Below, piece by piece: positions 7,626-15,391 of a stretch of DNA of 53,955 nucleotides; the first letter of the stretch is position 1, and every line of letters begins with the position of its first letter. Origin of the DNA: Streptomyces sp. ISL-12 (lineage in GTDB: Bacteria > Actinomycetota > Actinomycetes > Streptomycetales > Streptomycetaceae); contig NZ_JAGGOO010000057.1 in the NCBI RefSeq assembly GCF_018614415.1, positions 1 through 53,955 of the forward strand. The letters run 5' to 3'. The notes beneath the pieces are model-generated. The model saw only the letters and a program-made list of their open reading frames with translations, was not told where the DNA came from and searched no databases. The position numbers and the translations under genes are program-made.

Positions 7626-8582
7626 ATGCCTCAGGAAGACCCGAAGCACGAGAAGAGCACCACCTCCCGGCGGCAGGTGCTCGTGGCCGGCGGTGCCGCG
7701 GTGGCCGTGGTCGGCGCCGGGGGTGTCCTGGCCTCCACCGCCTTCGCGGACGGCTCGTCGCAGGAGACGCAGAGCGCTGACTCCAGCGACGCCGAGTCCT
7801 GCTACCGGCTCAGCTCGGAGGCGATCGAAGGGCCGTACTACATCGACGCCGACAAGATCCGCACGGACATCACCGAGGACCGGGAGGGCATCCCGATGAC
7901 CCTCACCATCAAGGTGATCGACTCCGTCACGTGCAAACCGGTGCGGAACGCGGCGGTCGACATCTGGCACTGCGACGCGCTGGGCGTCTACTCCGGCTAC
8001 GAGTCCGTCAGCACGGGCGGCGGCATGCCCTCCGGCGCCCCGTCCGGCGCTCCCTCCGGCACCCCCACCGGCACCCCCACCGCCATGCCGACGGACGGCG
8101 GCGGCGGTGGCGGCGGCATGCACGTGGAGCCCACCGACGACGAGCGGTACCTGCGCGGCACCTGGCGCACCGACCGCCAGGGCAAGGTCCGCTTCACCAC
8201 CATCTTCCCGGGCTGGTACCAGGGCCGGGCCGTGCACATCCACACCAAGGTGCACGTGGACGGGACGTGGACCGACGACGGCTACGAGGGCGGGCACACC
8301 TGCCACACCGGCCAGTTCTACTTCGAGGAGGCGGCCGTCCTCGGCTCCGCCGAGGTGGAGCCGTACTCGACCAGCACGACCACCCGCACCACCCTCACCG
8401 AGGACACGATCTACGACCAGAGCGGCGCCGCGGGCGGCCTGCTCACCCTGCGGTACGACAAGAAGAAGATCGCGAAGGGTGTCGCCGCGTCGATCACGGT
8501 GGGTGTGGACCCGGACGCCACCCATGACGGTGACGACGCCGTCATGCCCGGCGCGTCGGCCTCGTCGTCCGCCTCTTCGTAG
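7626..8582 (+). CDS. Tat-exported intradiol dioxygenase-like protein
   Basis: A 318-residue protein with an N-terminal twin-arginine signal (S14-R15-R16-Q17 then a hydrophobic run to A41), so it should be exported folded with its metal. The body matches the catechol/protocatechuate intradiol dioxygenase fold. Candidate Fe(III) ligands are Y122 (in WHCDALGVYSGY), Y198 (GWYQGR), H204 and H206 (VHIH). Family enzymes cleave aromatic diols, and exported homologues are common in Actinobacteria with poorly known substrates. Residues about 130-165 form a Gly/Pro/Ser/Thr/Ala-rich insert between the first Tyr and the core. A Ser/Ala-rich tail ends the protein. Preceded by GAAGGGAA ribosome site and a candidate regulatory repeat. 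Confidence 0.88.
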   Translation: MPQEDPKHEKSTTSRRQVLVAGGAAVAVVGAGGVLASTAFADGSSQETQSADSSDAESCYRLSSEAIEGPYYIDADKIRTDITEDREGIPMTLTIKVIDSVTCKPVRNAAVDIWHCDALGVYSGYESVSTGGGMPSGAPSGAPSGTPTGTPTAMPTDGGGGGGGMHVEPTDDERYLRGTWRTDRQGKVRFTTIFPGWYQGRAVHIHTKVHVDGTWTDDGYEGGHTCHTGQFYFEEAAVLGSAEVEPYSTSTTTRTTLTEDTIYDQSGAAGGLLTLRYDKKKIAKGVAASITVGVDPDATHDGDDAVMPGASASSSASS

Positions 8583-8595
8583 CGGACAGCGCTCC

Positions 8596-8636
8596 GGCCC
8601 ACCGCTCACCGGCGGTGGGCCACCGGCGGTGAGCGG
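8596..8636 (+). terminator. overlapping hairpins after the dioxygenase gene
   Basis: GGCCCACCG (8596-8604) pairs with CGGTGGGCC (8613-8621), a 9-bp stem with an 8-nt loop. CCGCTCACCG (8602-8611) can instead pair with CGGTGAGCGG (8627-8636), a 10-bp stem. The two stems are mutually exclusive. No U-tract follows, which is usual for Streptomyces terminators. Confidence 0.55.
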
Positions 8637-8770
8637 GAGCGGGTGCGGGAACCGGCCGGGCCGCACCGGTCCCGCCCTCCGTACGTGCTCCCACCGCACC
8701 GCGCCACTCCCCCAGCCCCCTTCGCCTCCCCCGGCAGTCCCCTCCGTCTTCGTCTCCCCGGCAGGCCGCC

Positions 8771-9595
8771 ATGACCGACCCCCGCGACGCCGTACTCGCC
8801 GACACCGCGGTGTCGGCCCTGACCGCACAGCTCGTCCTGACCCCGAAACCCGGTCTGCCCGACCTCCGTGATCTCACGGAACGCACCACCCGCGCCGACC
8901 ACCGGGCCCTGCGCTGGTCGGCGAAGGCCCTCGCCCCCGGCCTCACGGCGATGGCCGCCGCGGCCCGCCGCACCGGGCGGCCCACCGCCCCGCTGCGCGC
9001 GGAACTCGGCTCGATAGGCCGGTGCGCCGAGCACTCGCTCCGACTGGCGGGCGGTGGTCACCGCGGCGCTCTGTGGACCCTCGGCCTGCTGGTGGCGAGC
9101 GCCGCGCTCGACCCGTCCGCGACGGGCGAGGGGATCGCGGAGACCGCGAAGCGCATCGTCGCGCACACCGACAGGACAGCGCCCTTGAAGGCGACGCGCG
9201 GTTCGGCGATGGCGGTGAAGTACGGCGCTGCCGGTGCGCGCGGGGAGGCCCGTGCGGGCTTTCCCCATGTGCGCCGCGCGCTCGAGGCGCTGGCCGCGGC
9301 CCGGGCGGCCGGCGCCGCCGAGGCACAGGCGCGCCTGGACGCTCTGCTGACCGTGATGTCGTCCCTGCGCGACAGCGAACTGCTCTACGTGGCCGGGCCG
9401 CTCGGCCTCCGCCAGGTCCACGCCGGTGCCCGCGCCGTCCTGGAGGCGGGCGGCACCGCGACCCCGGCGGGCGCCGAGGCGCTCGCCGCCCTCGACACCG
9501 ACCTCCACCGTCGCGGCTGGAGCCCCCGCGGCAGCGCCGGCATCCTGGCGGGGGCGCTCTTCCTGGACGCCCTGCCCACGCGCGCCGGGACGTAA
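8771..9595 (+). CDS. CitG/MdcB-like triphosphoribosyl-dephospho-CoA synthase family protein
   Basis: A 274-residue protein resembling the family that makes the 2'-(5''-triphosphoribosyl)-3'-dephospho-CoA prosthetic group precursor for citrate lyase or malonate decarboxylase. Visible family features are TPKPGLPDLRD (24-34), GGGHRGALWTLGLL (94-107), the GARGEARAGFP segment (155-164) and the final RGSAGILAGALFLD. The usual His-Thr-Asp-Met-Asp segment after the KPG motif is replaced by ERTTRADHRAL, and the late Asp-Thr-Asn segment reads DSELLYVAG. No citrate lyase or malonate decarboxylase genes are nearby. It is either a divergent orphan enzyme or has changed function. Confidence 0.7.
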   Translation: MTDPRDAVLADTAVSALTAQLVLTPKPGLPDLRDLTERTTRADHRALRWSAKALAPGLTAMAAAARRTGRPTAPLRAELGSIGRCAEHSLRLAGGGHRGALWTLGLLVASAALDPSATGEGIAETAKRIVAHTDRTAPLKATRGSAMAVKYGAAGARGEARAGFPHVRRALEALAAARAAGAAEAQARLDALLTVMSSLRDSELLYVAGPLGLRQVHAGARAVLEAGGTATPAGAEALAALDTDLHRRGWSPRGSAGILAGALFLDALPTRAGT

Positions 9596-9798
9596 GGCTC
9601 CTGACGGTCCGTCCGGCGTCGTACCGGGGCCGTCGGGAGCCTCGGCGCGGGACGTCGTACCGCCTTCGGCCAGGCCGCTGTGTCACCGGCCGGCCACGCA
9701 CCGAGTTCGCCCTTCCGCCCCACAGGGAGACGTGTGACACTGTCGTCCCGTCCGCTGTGCGGACCCCTCTCCGCACCGTCCCCCACGAGAAGTGCGCC

Positions 9799-10464
9799 GT
9801 GCCTTCGCTACCCCTGCCGCTCGCCCTCACCGCGCGCCTGGCCCCGGTCGCCGTGCTCGCCACGGCGGGCTGGGCACTGTCGTCACCGTCCGACACCACC
9901 TCGGCCGCCGGACCCGAGGCGACGGCGACCGCGTCCGGGACACCGACCGCCTCCGCTCCCGCGACCCGGGCGGCGACGAAGACGTACGCCACCGCCCCCG
10001 ACCCCTGCGCGAGCCTGGCCAAGAAGACGATCACCTCCCTGGTGCCGGGCGCCAAGACGGCCGGCAAGGAGATCGCCTCGACCGACGCCGAGGTCCGCCG
10101 CACCTGCTCGTGGAACGCGCTCAAGGAGTACGACTACCGCTGGCTCGACGTCTCCTACGAGGTGACGGAGTCGGACGAGGCGGCCGAGAAGGCGTACGGG
10201 GAGCGGCTCTCCGACAAGAGCGGCGGCGGCGCGGTCGAGGGGCTCGGGGACGCGGCGTACTCGGTCGTGAACCTCACCACCGAGGACAAGCAGCAGACCC
10301 GTGAGGGCACCGTGGTGGTCCGTACCGCCAACGCCCTGGTGGTCATCACCTACAACGGCAGCGACTTCGAGTCGAAGAAGGCGCCCGACACGGACACGAT
10401 CAACAAGGGTGCCATCAAGGCCGCCAAGGAGGCCCTGGCCTCCCTGGCGGACGGTCAGGGCTGA
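9799..10464 (+). CDS. secreted hypothetical protein, DUF3558-like
   Basis: A 221-residue product from GTG at 9799 (GAGAAG upstream). Residues 1-25 form a signal-like hydrophobic segment (LPLALTARLAPVAVLATAGW), followed by a Ser/Thr/Ala/Pro-rich linker to about 65. The folded part starts at DPCASLAKKTI and has a second Cys in RRTCSWNALKEY, a pattern seen in actinobacterial DUF3558-type exported proteins with two conserved Cys. No lipobox Cys is visible after the signal. The open frame continues upstream of 9799, but that part is antisense-like Arg-rich sequence overlapping the CitG-like gene. Function unknown. Confidence 0.65.
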   Translation: MPSLPLPLALTARLAPVAVLATAGWALSSPSDTTSAAGPEATATASGTPTASAPATRAATKTYATAPDPCASLAKKTITSLVPGAKTAGKEIASTDAEVRRTCSWNALKEYDYRWLDVSYEVTESDEAAEKAYGERLSDKSGGGAVEGLGDAAYSVVNLTTEDKQQTREGTVVVRTANALVVITYNGSDFESKKAPDTDTINKGAIKAAKEALASLADGQG

Positions 10465-10678
10465 GTCCGGCGGTACGCGGACGGCGTCCGCGCCAGGTGC
10501 GGCAGCGCCCGGACCGGCCGTCCTGCTGATCGCCACGCGTGTCCGGTGCGGCATATCAGGACATTCCACATAGATTCGGTCATGCCCCGTTCTTCTGTCA
10601 CGCCGTGCGGGACCGCCGGTCACGAGGCCCACGCACGCGCTTCTCCCTGTCCGGGGTCACCACCGCTAGGAGATGCCG

Positions 10679-12034
10679 GTGATCGACCGAATCTGGCTGC
10701 ATCCGCCGCTCGCCATCGCCCGGTTGGGCCCGTCCCCCGTGCCGTGCGACAACTACCACTGGGGACCGAGCGACCTGTCGCCGCGCGGTACCGGCAAGAC
10801 CACCGTCGTCCCGGCCGTCACCCTCGACCTCGCCGCCGACGGCACGCTGTCCGAGCGGATGCCGACGAAGGCGCAGTTCAAGGACACTGACGGCTGGCGG
10901 CCGGTGTGCCCGTACTTCGAGCTGCACGCCACCTGGACCAGCGGCGGCGAACGCCGGACCGGGCCGCTCACCGAGGCGGTGCTGGCGGAGTCCGGGCTGA
11001 GCCCCGCGGATCTGTGCTGGCGGGTGGCGGTCGCCAATCTCAAGGCGTACCACTACACCCAGGCCACCGGCGACCGGGTCGAGGCGCACGCCGAGGTGCG
11101 GGGCGACGACCACACCCGCCACGCGCTGGACGGCACCTCTCCGCAGGACGACGCCCGGCCGCTGGTCCCGTCCGGCGCCGGGCTGCCGCTCGGCGCGGTC
11201 CAACTGCCCGCCCCGAACGCCGCCCTGCCGGAGCTGCGGCTGCGGTTCACCCCGGGAGCCGGCGCGGTGTACGGGCCGACCGACCTGGCGACCCGCGCGC
11301 AGGGCACGGAGTACCGGCTGCCGCCGGAGCGGCTGATCCTCAATCGGGACGCGGTCTGGTGCGGGTTCCCGCTGCAGAACATCAGTGACGATCCGCGGAC
11401 GGTCCCGGGCGGCCTCTTCGCGGGCGCGGAGCTGGAGGAGAGCCTGGGCCTCGTCGACGACGTCTGCGACGGCACGGTCGTCGCCACCCTTCCGGGCGGT
11501 CTGACGGCGACCGCGCGGATCGTGGTCGGTCCGCCCGACTTCGCCCCGGACCGGCGCCCCTTCATCTCGCTGGCCGACGGGCTGGCGGACCGGGTGCGGC
11601 GGGCGGACGTGCACGATCCCGCGTACCTCGCCGACGAGCGGCTGACCGCCCTGGAGGTCCGGGACCTGTTCGAGCGGGTCCTGGAGACCATGGGAAACGT
11701 CAACGTCGAGGTGCAGAACGGCCGCTTCCGCACACCGCCGCTGGAACCGCCGCGGAAACTGACGAGCGTCCTGCTCGAACTGACCGACCGCGGACGCCGG
11801 CGGCACCGCCGGTACGTGGCGCTGGAGGCCCTGGAGGACCTGCTGCGCGAGCAGCCCGGTCTCCTCCGCCGCGTCGTTCGCGAGCCCGTCCCCGATGAGC
11901 CGGTGTGGGACGAGCGGATGCCCGTCGCGATGCGCGGCGCCGACTCCTACGCCCTCCACCTGACGCGCCGGCAGTACGACCTGCTGGTCAACTGGTCACG
12001 GACGCTGCGCGAGGACACGGAGGCCGGCTCGTGA
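10679..12034 (+). CDS. LodA/GoxA-like protein, N-terminal part only
   Basis: A 451-residue protein with clear LodA/GoxA (quinoprotein amino-acid oxidase) features. These are IWLHPPLAIARLGPS near residues 5-19 (compare the family's IARVG), FKDTDGWRPVCPYFEL, WRVAVANLKAYHY (114-126), and a C-terminal MPVAMRGADSYALHLTRRQY (414-433). Full-length LodA is about 700 residues and carries a cysteine tryptophylquinone in its C-terminal part. This protein stops before that region, and a matching segment appears two genes downstream. GTG at 10679 is preferred because AGGAG (10668-10672) abuts an ATG at 10673. First gene of a four-gene unit; its stop overlaps the radical SAM start (GTGA). Activity is not demonstrated. 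Confidence 0.7.
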   Translation: MIDRIWLHPPLAIARLGPSPVPCDNYHWGPSDLSPRGTGKTTVVPAVTLDLAADGTLSERMPTKAQFKDTDGWRPVCPYFELHATWTSGGERRTGPLTEAVLAESGLSPADLCWRVAVANLKAYHYTQATGDRVEAHAEVRGDDHTRHALDGTSPQDDARPLVPSGAGLPLGAVQLPAPNAALPELRLRFTPGAGAVYGPTDLATRAQGTEYRLPPERLILNRDAVWCGFPLQNISDDPRTVPGGLFAGAELEESLGLVDDVCDGTVVATLPGGLTATARIVVGPPDFAPDRRPFISLADGLADRVRRADVHDPAYLADERLTALEVRDLFERVLETMGNVNVEVQNGRFRTPPLEPPRKLTSVLLELTDRGRRRHRRYVALEALEDLLREQPGLLRRVVREPVPDEPVWDERMPVAMRGADSYALHLTRRQYDLLVNWSRTLREDTEAGS

Positions 12035-13461
12035 CCGTGCTGCTCCGCATCGGCCGCCGCCCACCGCCGGACCCGGAACCCGGAGACGGCCTTCCGGGGC
12101 CCCGCTCCGAGATCAGGGTCTTCCGCAGTGCGCACGGCGCCCATCTGTTCGTGGCCGACGGCAGCCGGGTGTACGACCTGCCCGAGGAGACCGCGGCCCG
12201 GCTCCAGCGCTGGACACAAGCCCCGGAGGGCTCCCTGGAGGAGCTGGCCCGCGAGCTGTCGCTCCCCCTGTGGACCGAGCAGCGGATCGACGGCACGCCC
12301 GCCGAGCCGCCACCGCTGTCCTCCCTCTCCCTCAACGTGATGCAGGCCTGCAACCTGAGCTGCGGACACTGCTACGCGGACGAGGGCAGGTTCGGGGGCG
12401 CCGCCCGCGCGATGCCCCGCCGGACGGCGCTCGCGGCGGTCGACCGTCTGCTGGCCGAAGCCGCGCCGGGGGCGGACGTGGTGGTCGGCTTCATGGGCGG
12501 TGAGCCGATGCTCGCCCGGGACCTGGTGCACGAGGTGGTCGCCTACGCGGAGCGAGCCGGTGCCGCCGCGGGCCACCCGGTCCGCTTCGCGCTCACCACC
12601 AACCTGACGACCGTACGCCCCGAGGACGCCCGGCTCTTCGCCGAGCACCCCTTCACCGTCACCGTCAGCCTCGACGGGGACCGGGCCGGCCACGACGCGC
12701 TGCGGAAGACACCGGGCGGCGGCAGCGCCTACGACAGGCTGCGGGCCGGCCTGGAGGTGCTGGCCCGGCACGGGCGCCCGCGCCACCTCGCCGCACGGGT
12801 CAGCGTCACCCCGCGCACGGGGCGGCTGCTCGACGTACTGGAGCACGGCATCGGACTGGGCTTCGACGAGGTCGGCTTCGCCGCCGTGGTCAGCGCGCCC
12901 GACCCGGCGTACGAGATCACCGCCGAGACGTTCACCGGCTTCCTGGACCAGATGGTGGAGTGCGGCGAGCGGGCGCTGCGGGAGCTGTCGGCGGGACGCG
13001 CCTATCCGTTCGGCAACTTCCAGACCGCGATGCACGAGCTGCACCGCGGCACGCACCGGCCGTACCCGTGCGGCGCGGGGGCCGGGTACCTCAGCGCGTC
13101 GGCCGACGGCGGCCTGTACGCCTGCCACCGGCTGGTCGACGAGCCCGCCTTCGCCATGGGGTCGCTCGCCGCCGGGTCGGACGTCCCGGCCCGCGCCGCT
13201 CACCTGGCGGCACGTCATGTGGACCGGCAGGAGCCGTGCCGGTCCTGCTGGGCGCGCTACCTGTGCGGCGGCGGCTGCTACCACGAGGTGAGCCGCCGGG
13301 GCCGGCCAGGCTGCGACTACATCCGCGGCTGGCTGGAGTTCTGCCTGAGGGCGTACGTCGAACTCTGCCAGGCGGCTCCGGAGTTCTTCCTCCCGCCGCC
13401 CGGTCCGGCCGTACGCCCTGTCAGCCCCGCCAGTCCCGTGAGCGCCGTCGACGCCGTCTGA
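12031..13461 (+). CDS. radical SAM/SPASM peptide- or protein-modifying enzyme
   Basis: A 476-residue enzyme from GTG at 12031 (GGAGG at 12019-12023). Residues 25-85 (EIRVFRSAHGAHLFVADGSR and following) resemble a small peptide-recognition or leader domain. The radical SAM core has the 4Fe-4S motif C107-x3-C111-x2-C114 and GFMGGEPM for SAM binding. The C-terminal SPASM/twitch region is Cys-rich (YPCGAGAGYL, YACHRLV, CRSCWARYLCGGGCYHE, and further Cys to the end), giving auxiliary clusters. SPASM enzymes make thioether or C-C crosslinks in ribosomal peptides and mature quinohaemoprotein amine dehydrogenase (QhpD). Its place between two LodA-like pieces suggests it modifies that protein. This is inference. 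Confidence 0.88.
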   Translation: MTVLLRIGRRPPPDPEPGDGLPGPRSEIRVFRSAHGAHLFVADGSRVYDLPEETAARLQRWTQAPEGSLEELARELSLPLWTEQRIDGTPAEPPPLSSLSLNVMQACNLSCGHCYADEGRFGGAARAMPRRTALAAVDRLLAEAAPGADVVVGFMGGEPMLARDLVHEVVAYAERAGAAAGHPVRFALTTNLTTVRPEDARLFAEHPFTVTVSLDGDRAGHDALRKTPGGGSAYDRLRAGLEVLARHGRPRHLAARVSVTPRTGRLLDVLEHGIGLGFDEVGFAAVVSAPDPAYEITAETFTGFLDQMVECGERALRELSAGRAYPFGNFQTAMHELHRGTHRPYPCGAGAGYLSASADGGLYACHRLVDEPAFAMGSLAAGSDVPARAAHLAARHVDRQEPCRSCWARYLCGGGCYHEVSRRGRPGCDYIRGWLEFCLRAYVELCQAAPEFFLPPPGPAVRPVSPASPVSAVDAV

Positions 13462-13471
13462 AGGAGTCTCC

Positions 13472-15391
13472 ATGCCCGACCTTCCGACCCCCGAAGGGAA
13501 GATCTTCCCGCGCAACCTCACCGCCAGGGCCGACCACGTCGTACGCGGCAACCCCGCGGGCAGTCGCCCGGAGAGCGGTGTCGACAACTGCTTCCCCGGT
13601 CTGGAGTTCGATCAGCGCAACCTGGACAAGGCCTTCTTCCCGGGACTGACCGTCGATTTCCAGCGCCGCAGCGGCTCCAGGGTGCTCACCGTGCACGGCG
13701 GGGCCGCGGCGGAGCTGGGCCTGACCCAGGCCGACGTGGACGACCCCGACAGCCCCCTGTACATCTGGGGGCTGTGCGGGCGTACGACGGTGGACCAGAC
13801 GGAGTTCTCGGCGCCCGTCATCGACTGCGCCGGACTGGACGGCCTGGACGTGTGGCGGCGGGTGCACGATCTGCTGCCCGGGCGCGTCGCCGTCCTGCTC
13901 GGTCCGGGGCCGGGCGCCTCTTCGGAGGGCACGCTCGCCGTCGGAGACCTCGGTGCCCTGCGGCGGAACAACGCCGGATTCGTCCGGCGCGGCCCGTCCG
14001 GCGGCTTCGAACTCGCTGTCCTGGTCGCCGACCGGGCCCGCTACCTGGACGAGGACGGGGTGATCGACCCGGAGACGTACCAGCCGGGCGATCTCACGCT
14101 CAGCCTGTGCGCCCCGTGGCAGTACGACTTCCGTGACTGCGGGTGCTGGTACTGGGCCGCGTCCAAGCCCGACGTCACGAGCAGTGCGGACGGCGGTGTC
14201 GCCCAGATGAACTTCCTGCGCCGCGACCGGCGGCCGGCGGCCGATCTGGACTCGGACGCGACCGAGCCCGGTTCGGACCAGGGCAGGCGCACGCTGCTGG
14301 AGTTCACGTATCCCGGACTGATCTCGGACTGGGACGTGCTCCCCGTGGTGCTCAACGACCGCGAGGACGACGCCCTCGGGACGCCGGGCCCGTCCGCGGT
14401 CCAGCCGATGGACCGGGCGAGGGTGATCGAGGAGCTGAAGCGGCTGGCCACGGTCGAGCACGCGCTGTGCGTGGAGTACCTGTTCGCGCACTACTCGCTG
14501 AACGCGCCCCTGGAGCTGCCCGAGGGCGCGAGCGCCCAGACCACGCTGATCCACACGGCCGCCGCGGAGGTGTTCGCCGTCGCGGTCGACGAGATGCGGC
14601 ACCTGCGCTGGGTCAACGAGGCCCTCGGGACCCTGGGCGAGCCGGCGGTCCTCGGCCGTGCCGCGGAGATCGAGCGCGACGGGGTGCACCCCTTCGCGCT
14701 GCGCCCGCTCACCGCGGAGCAGTTGCAGTGGTTCATCGACGTCGAGGCCCCGAGCCAAGAGGTGGGCACCGGCATCGACGGGATGTACGTCCAGCTGCAC
14801 GAGACGCTGGTGAAGAAGCCGGAGCTGTTCGCGGAGTCCGACCGGCTGGCCCATCTGATCAAGCTCATCATCGACGAGGGCGGCGACCACTTCCGTCGCT
14901 TCACCGCGGTCAAGAGCCACTTGGCCGCACTCACCCCGCAGCAGTACCTGCGCGACCTCGGGCCGGGCACCGGAACGCCGCTGCAGACGCAGCTGCTGAC
15001 GCTCAGCGACCAGTACTACGCGCTTCTGCTGGGCATGCTGCGGCCCACGTTCGAACTCGGCGACCGCGCGGGCGGGGTGCTGATCGAGCAGTCCCGCCGC
15101 ACGATGACCAACCTGCACGAGATCAACCACATCCTCGCGGCAGGGGGCGTGGCGCCCCGGTTCACGCTGCCCGCCTGGCTCACCGGGCCCGGCGCGGGGG
15201 GCGGGGCCGCAGTCGCCGACGGGCAGTTCACGCGGGCCGCCGCCCTGGCCGCGATCCAGGCCCATGCAGCGATCTTCGCGCTCGGCAGCCCGGGGGCGCG
15301 GGCACTGGCGACCCGCCACCGGGTCGACGTCGAGGCGCTGCTCGCCGTGCTGACCATGCACGACGGTGGCGGAGCGGACGGCGACGGGTGA
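13472..15391 (+). CDS. LodA C-terminal-like region fused to a VioB-type ferritin-like domain
   Basis: A 639-residue protein with two parts. Residues about 30-235 resemble the C-terminal cofactor region of LodA/GoxA: DNCFPGLEFDQRNLDKAFFP (39-57 area, Cys40) and PGDLTLSLCAPWQYDFRDC (205-223, Trp216, with Cys213, 223, 225). In LodA-type enzymes a Cys and a Trp in these motifs form cysteine tryptophylquinone. Residues about 315-560 look like the ferritin-like domain found in VioB-type proteins: TVEHALCVEYLFAHYSL (E329, E335), VDEMRHLRW (E374, H377) and IIDEGGDHFRRF supply carboxylate/His metal ligands. AAGGAG precedes the ATG at 13472. The stop overlaps the flavoprotein start. Function inferred only. 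Confidence 0.68.
   Translation: MPDLPTPEGKIFPRNLTARADHVVRGNPAGSRPESGVDNCFPGLEFDQRNLDKAFFPGLTVDFQRRSGSRVLTVHGGAAAELGLTQADVDDPDSPLYIWGLCGRTTVDQTEFSAPVIDCAGLDGLDVWRRVHDLLPGRVAVLLGPGPGASSEGTLAVGDLGALRRNNAGFVRRGPSGGFELAVLVADRARYLDEDGVIDPETYQPGDLTLSLCAPWQYDFRDCGCWYWAASKPDVTSSADGGVAQMNFLRRDRRPAADLDSDATEPGSDQGRRTLLEFTYPGLISDWDVLPVVLNDREDDALGTPGPSAVQPMDRARVIEELKRLATVEHALCVEYLFAHYSLNAPLELPEGASAQTTLIHTAAAEVFAVAVDEMRHLRWVNEALGTLGEPAVLGRAAEIERDGVHPFALRPLTAEQLQWFIDVEAPSQEVGTGIDGMYVQLHETLVKKPELFAESDRLAHLIKLIIDEGGDHFRRFTAVKSHLAALTPQQYLRDLGPGTGTPLQTQLLTLSDQYYALLLGMLRPTFELGDRAGGVLIEQSRRTMTNLHEINHILAAGGVAPRFTLPAWLTGPGAGGGAAVADGQFTRAAALAAIQAHAAIFALGSPGARALATRHRVDVEALLAVLTMHDGGGADGDG

Noticed and set aside
13421..15361. 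Reverse-strand 646-codon open frame
   Set aside because: Antisense shadow of the LodA-C/ferritin-like gene, with Arg/Gly/Ala-rich composition and no family.
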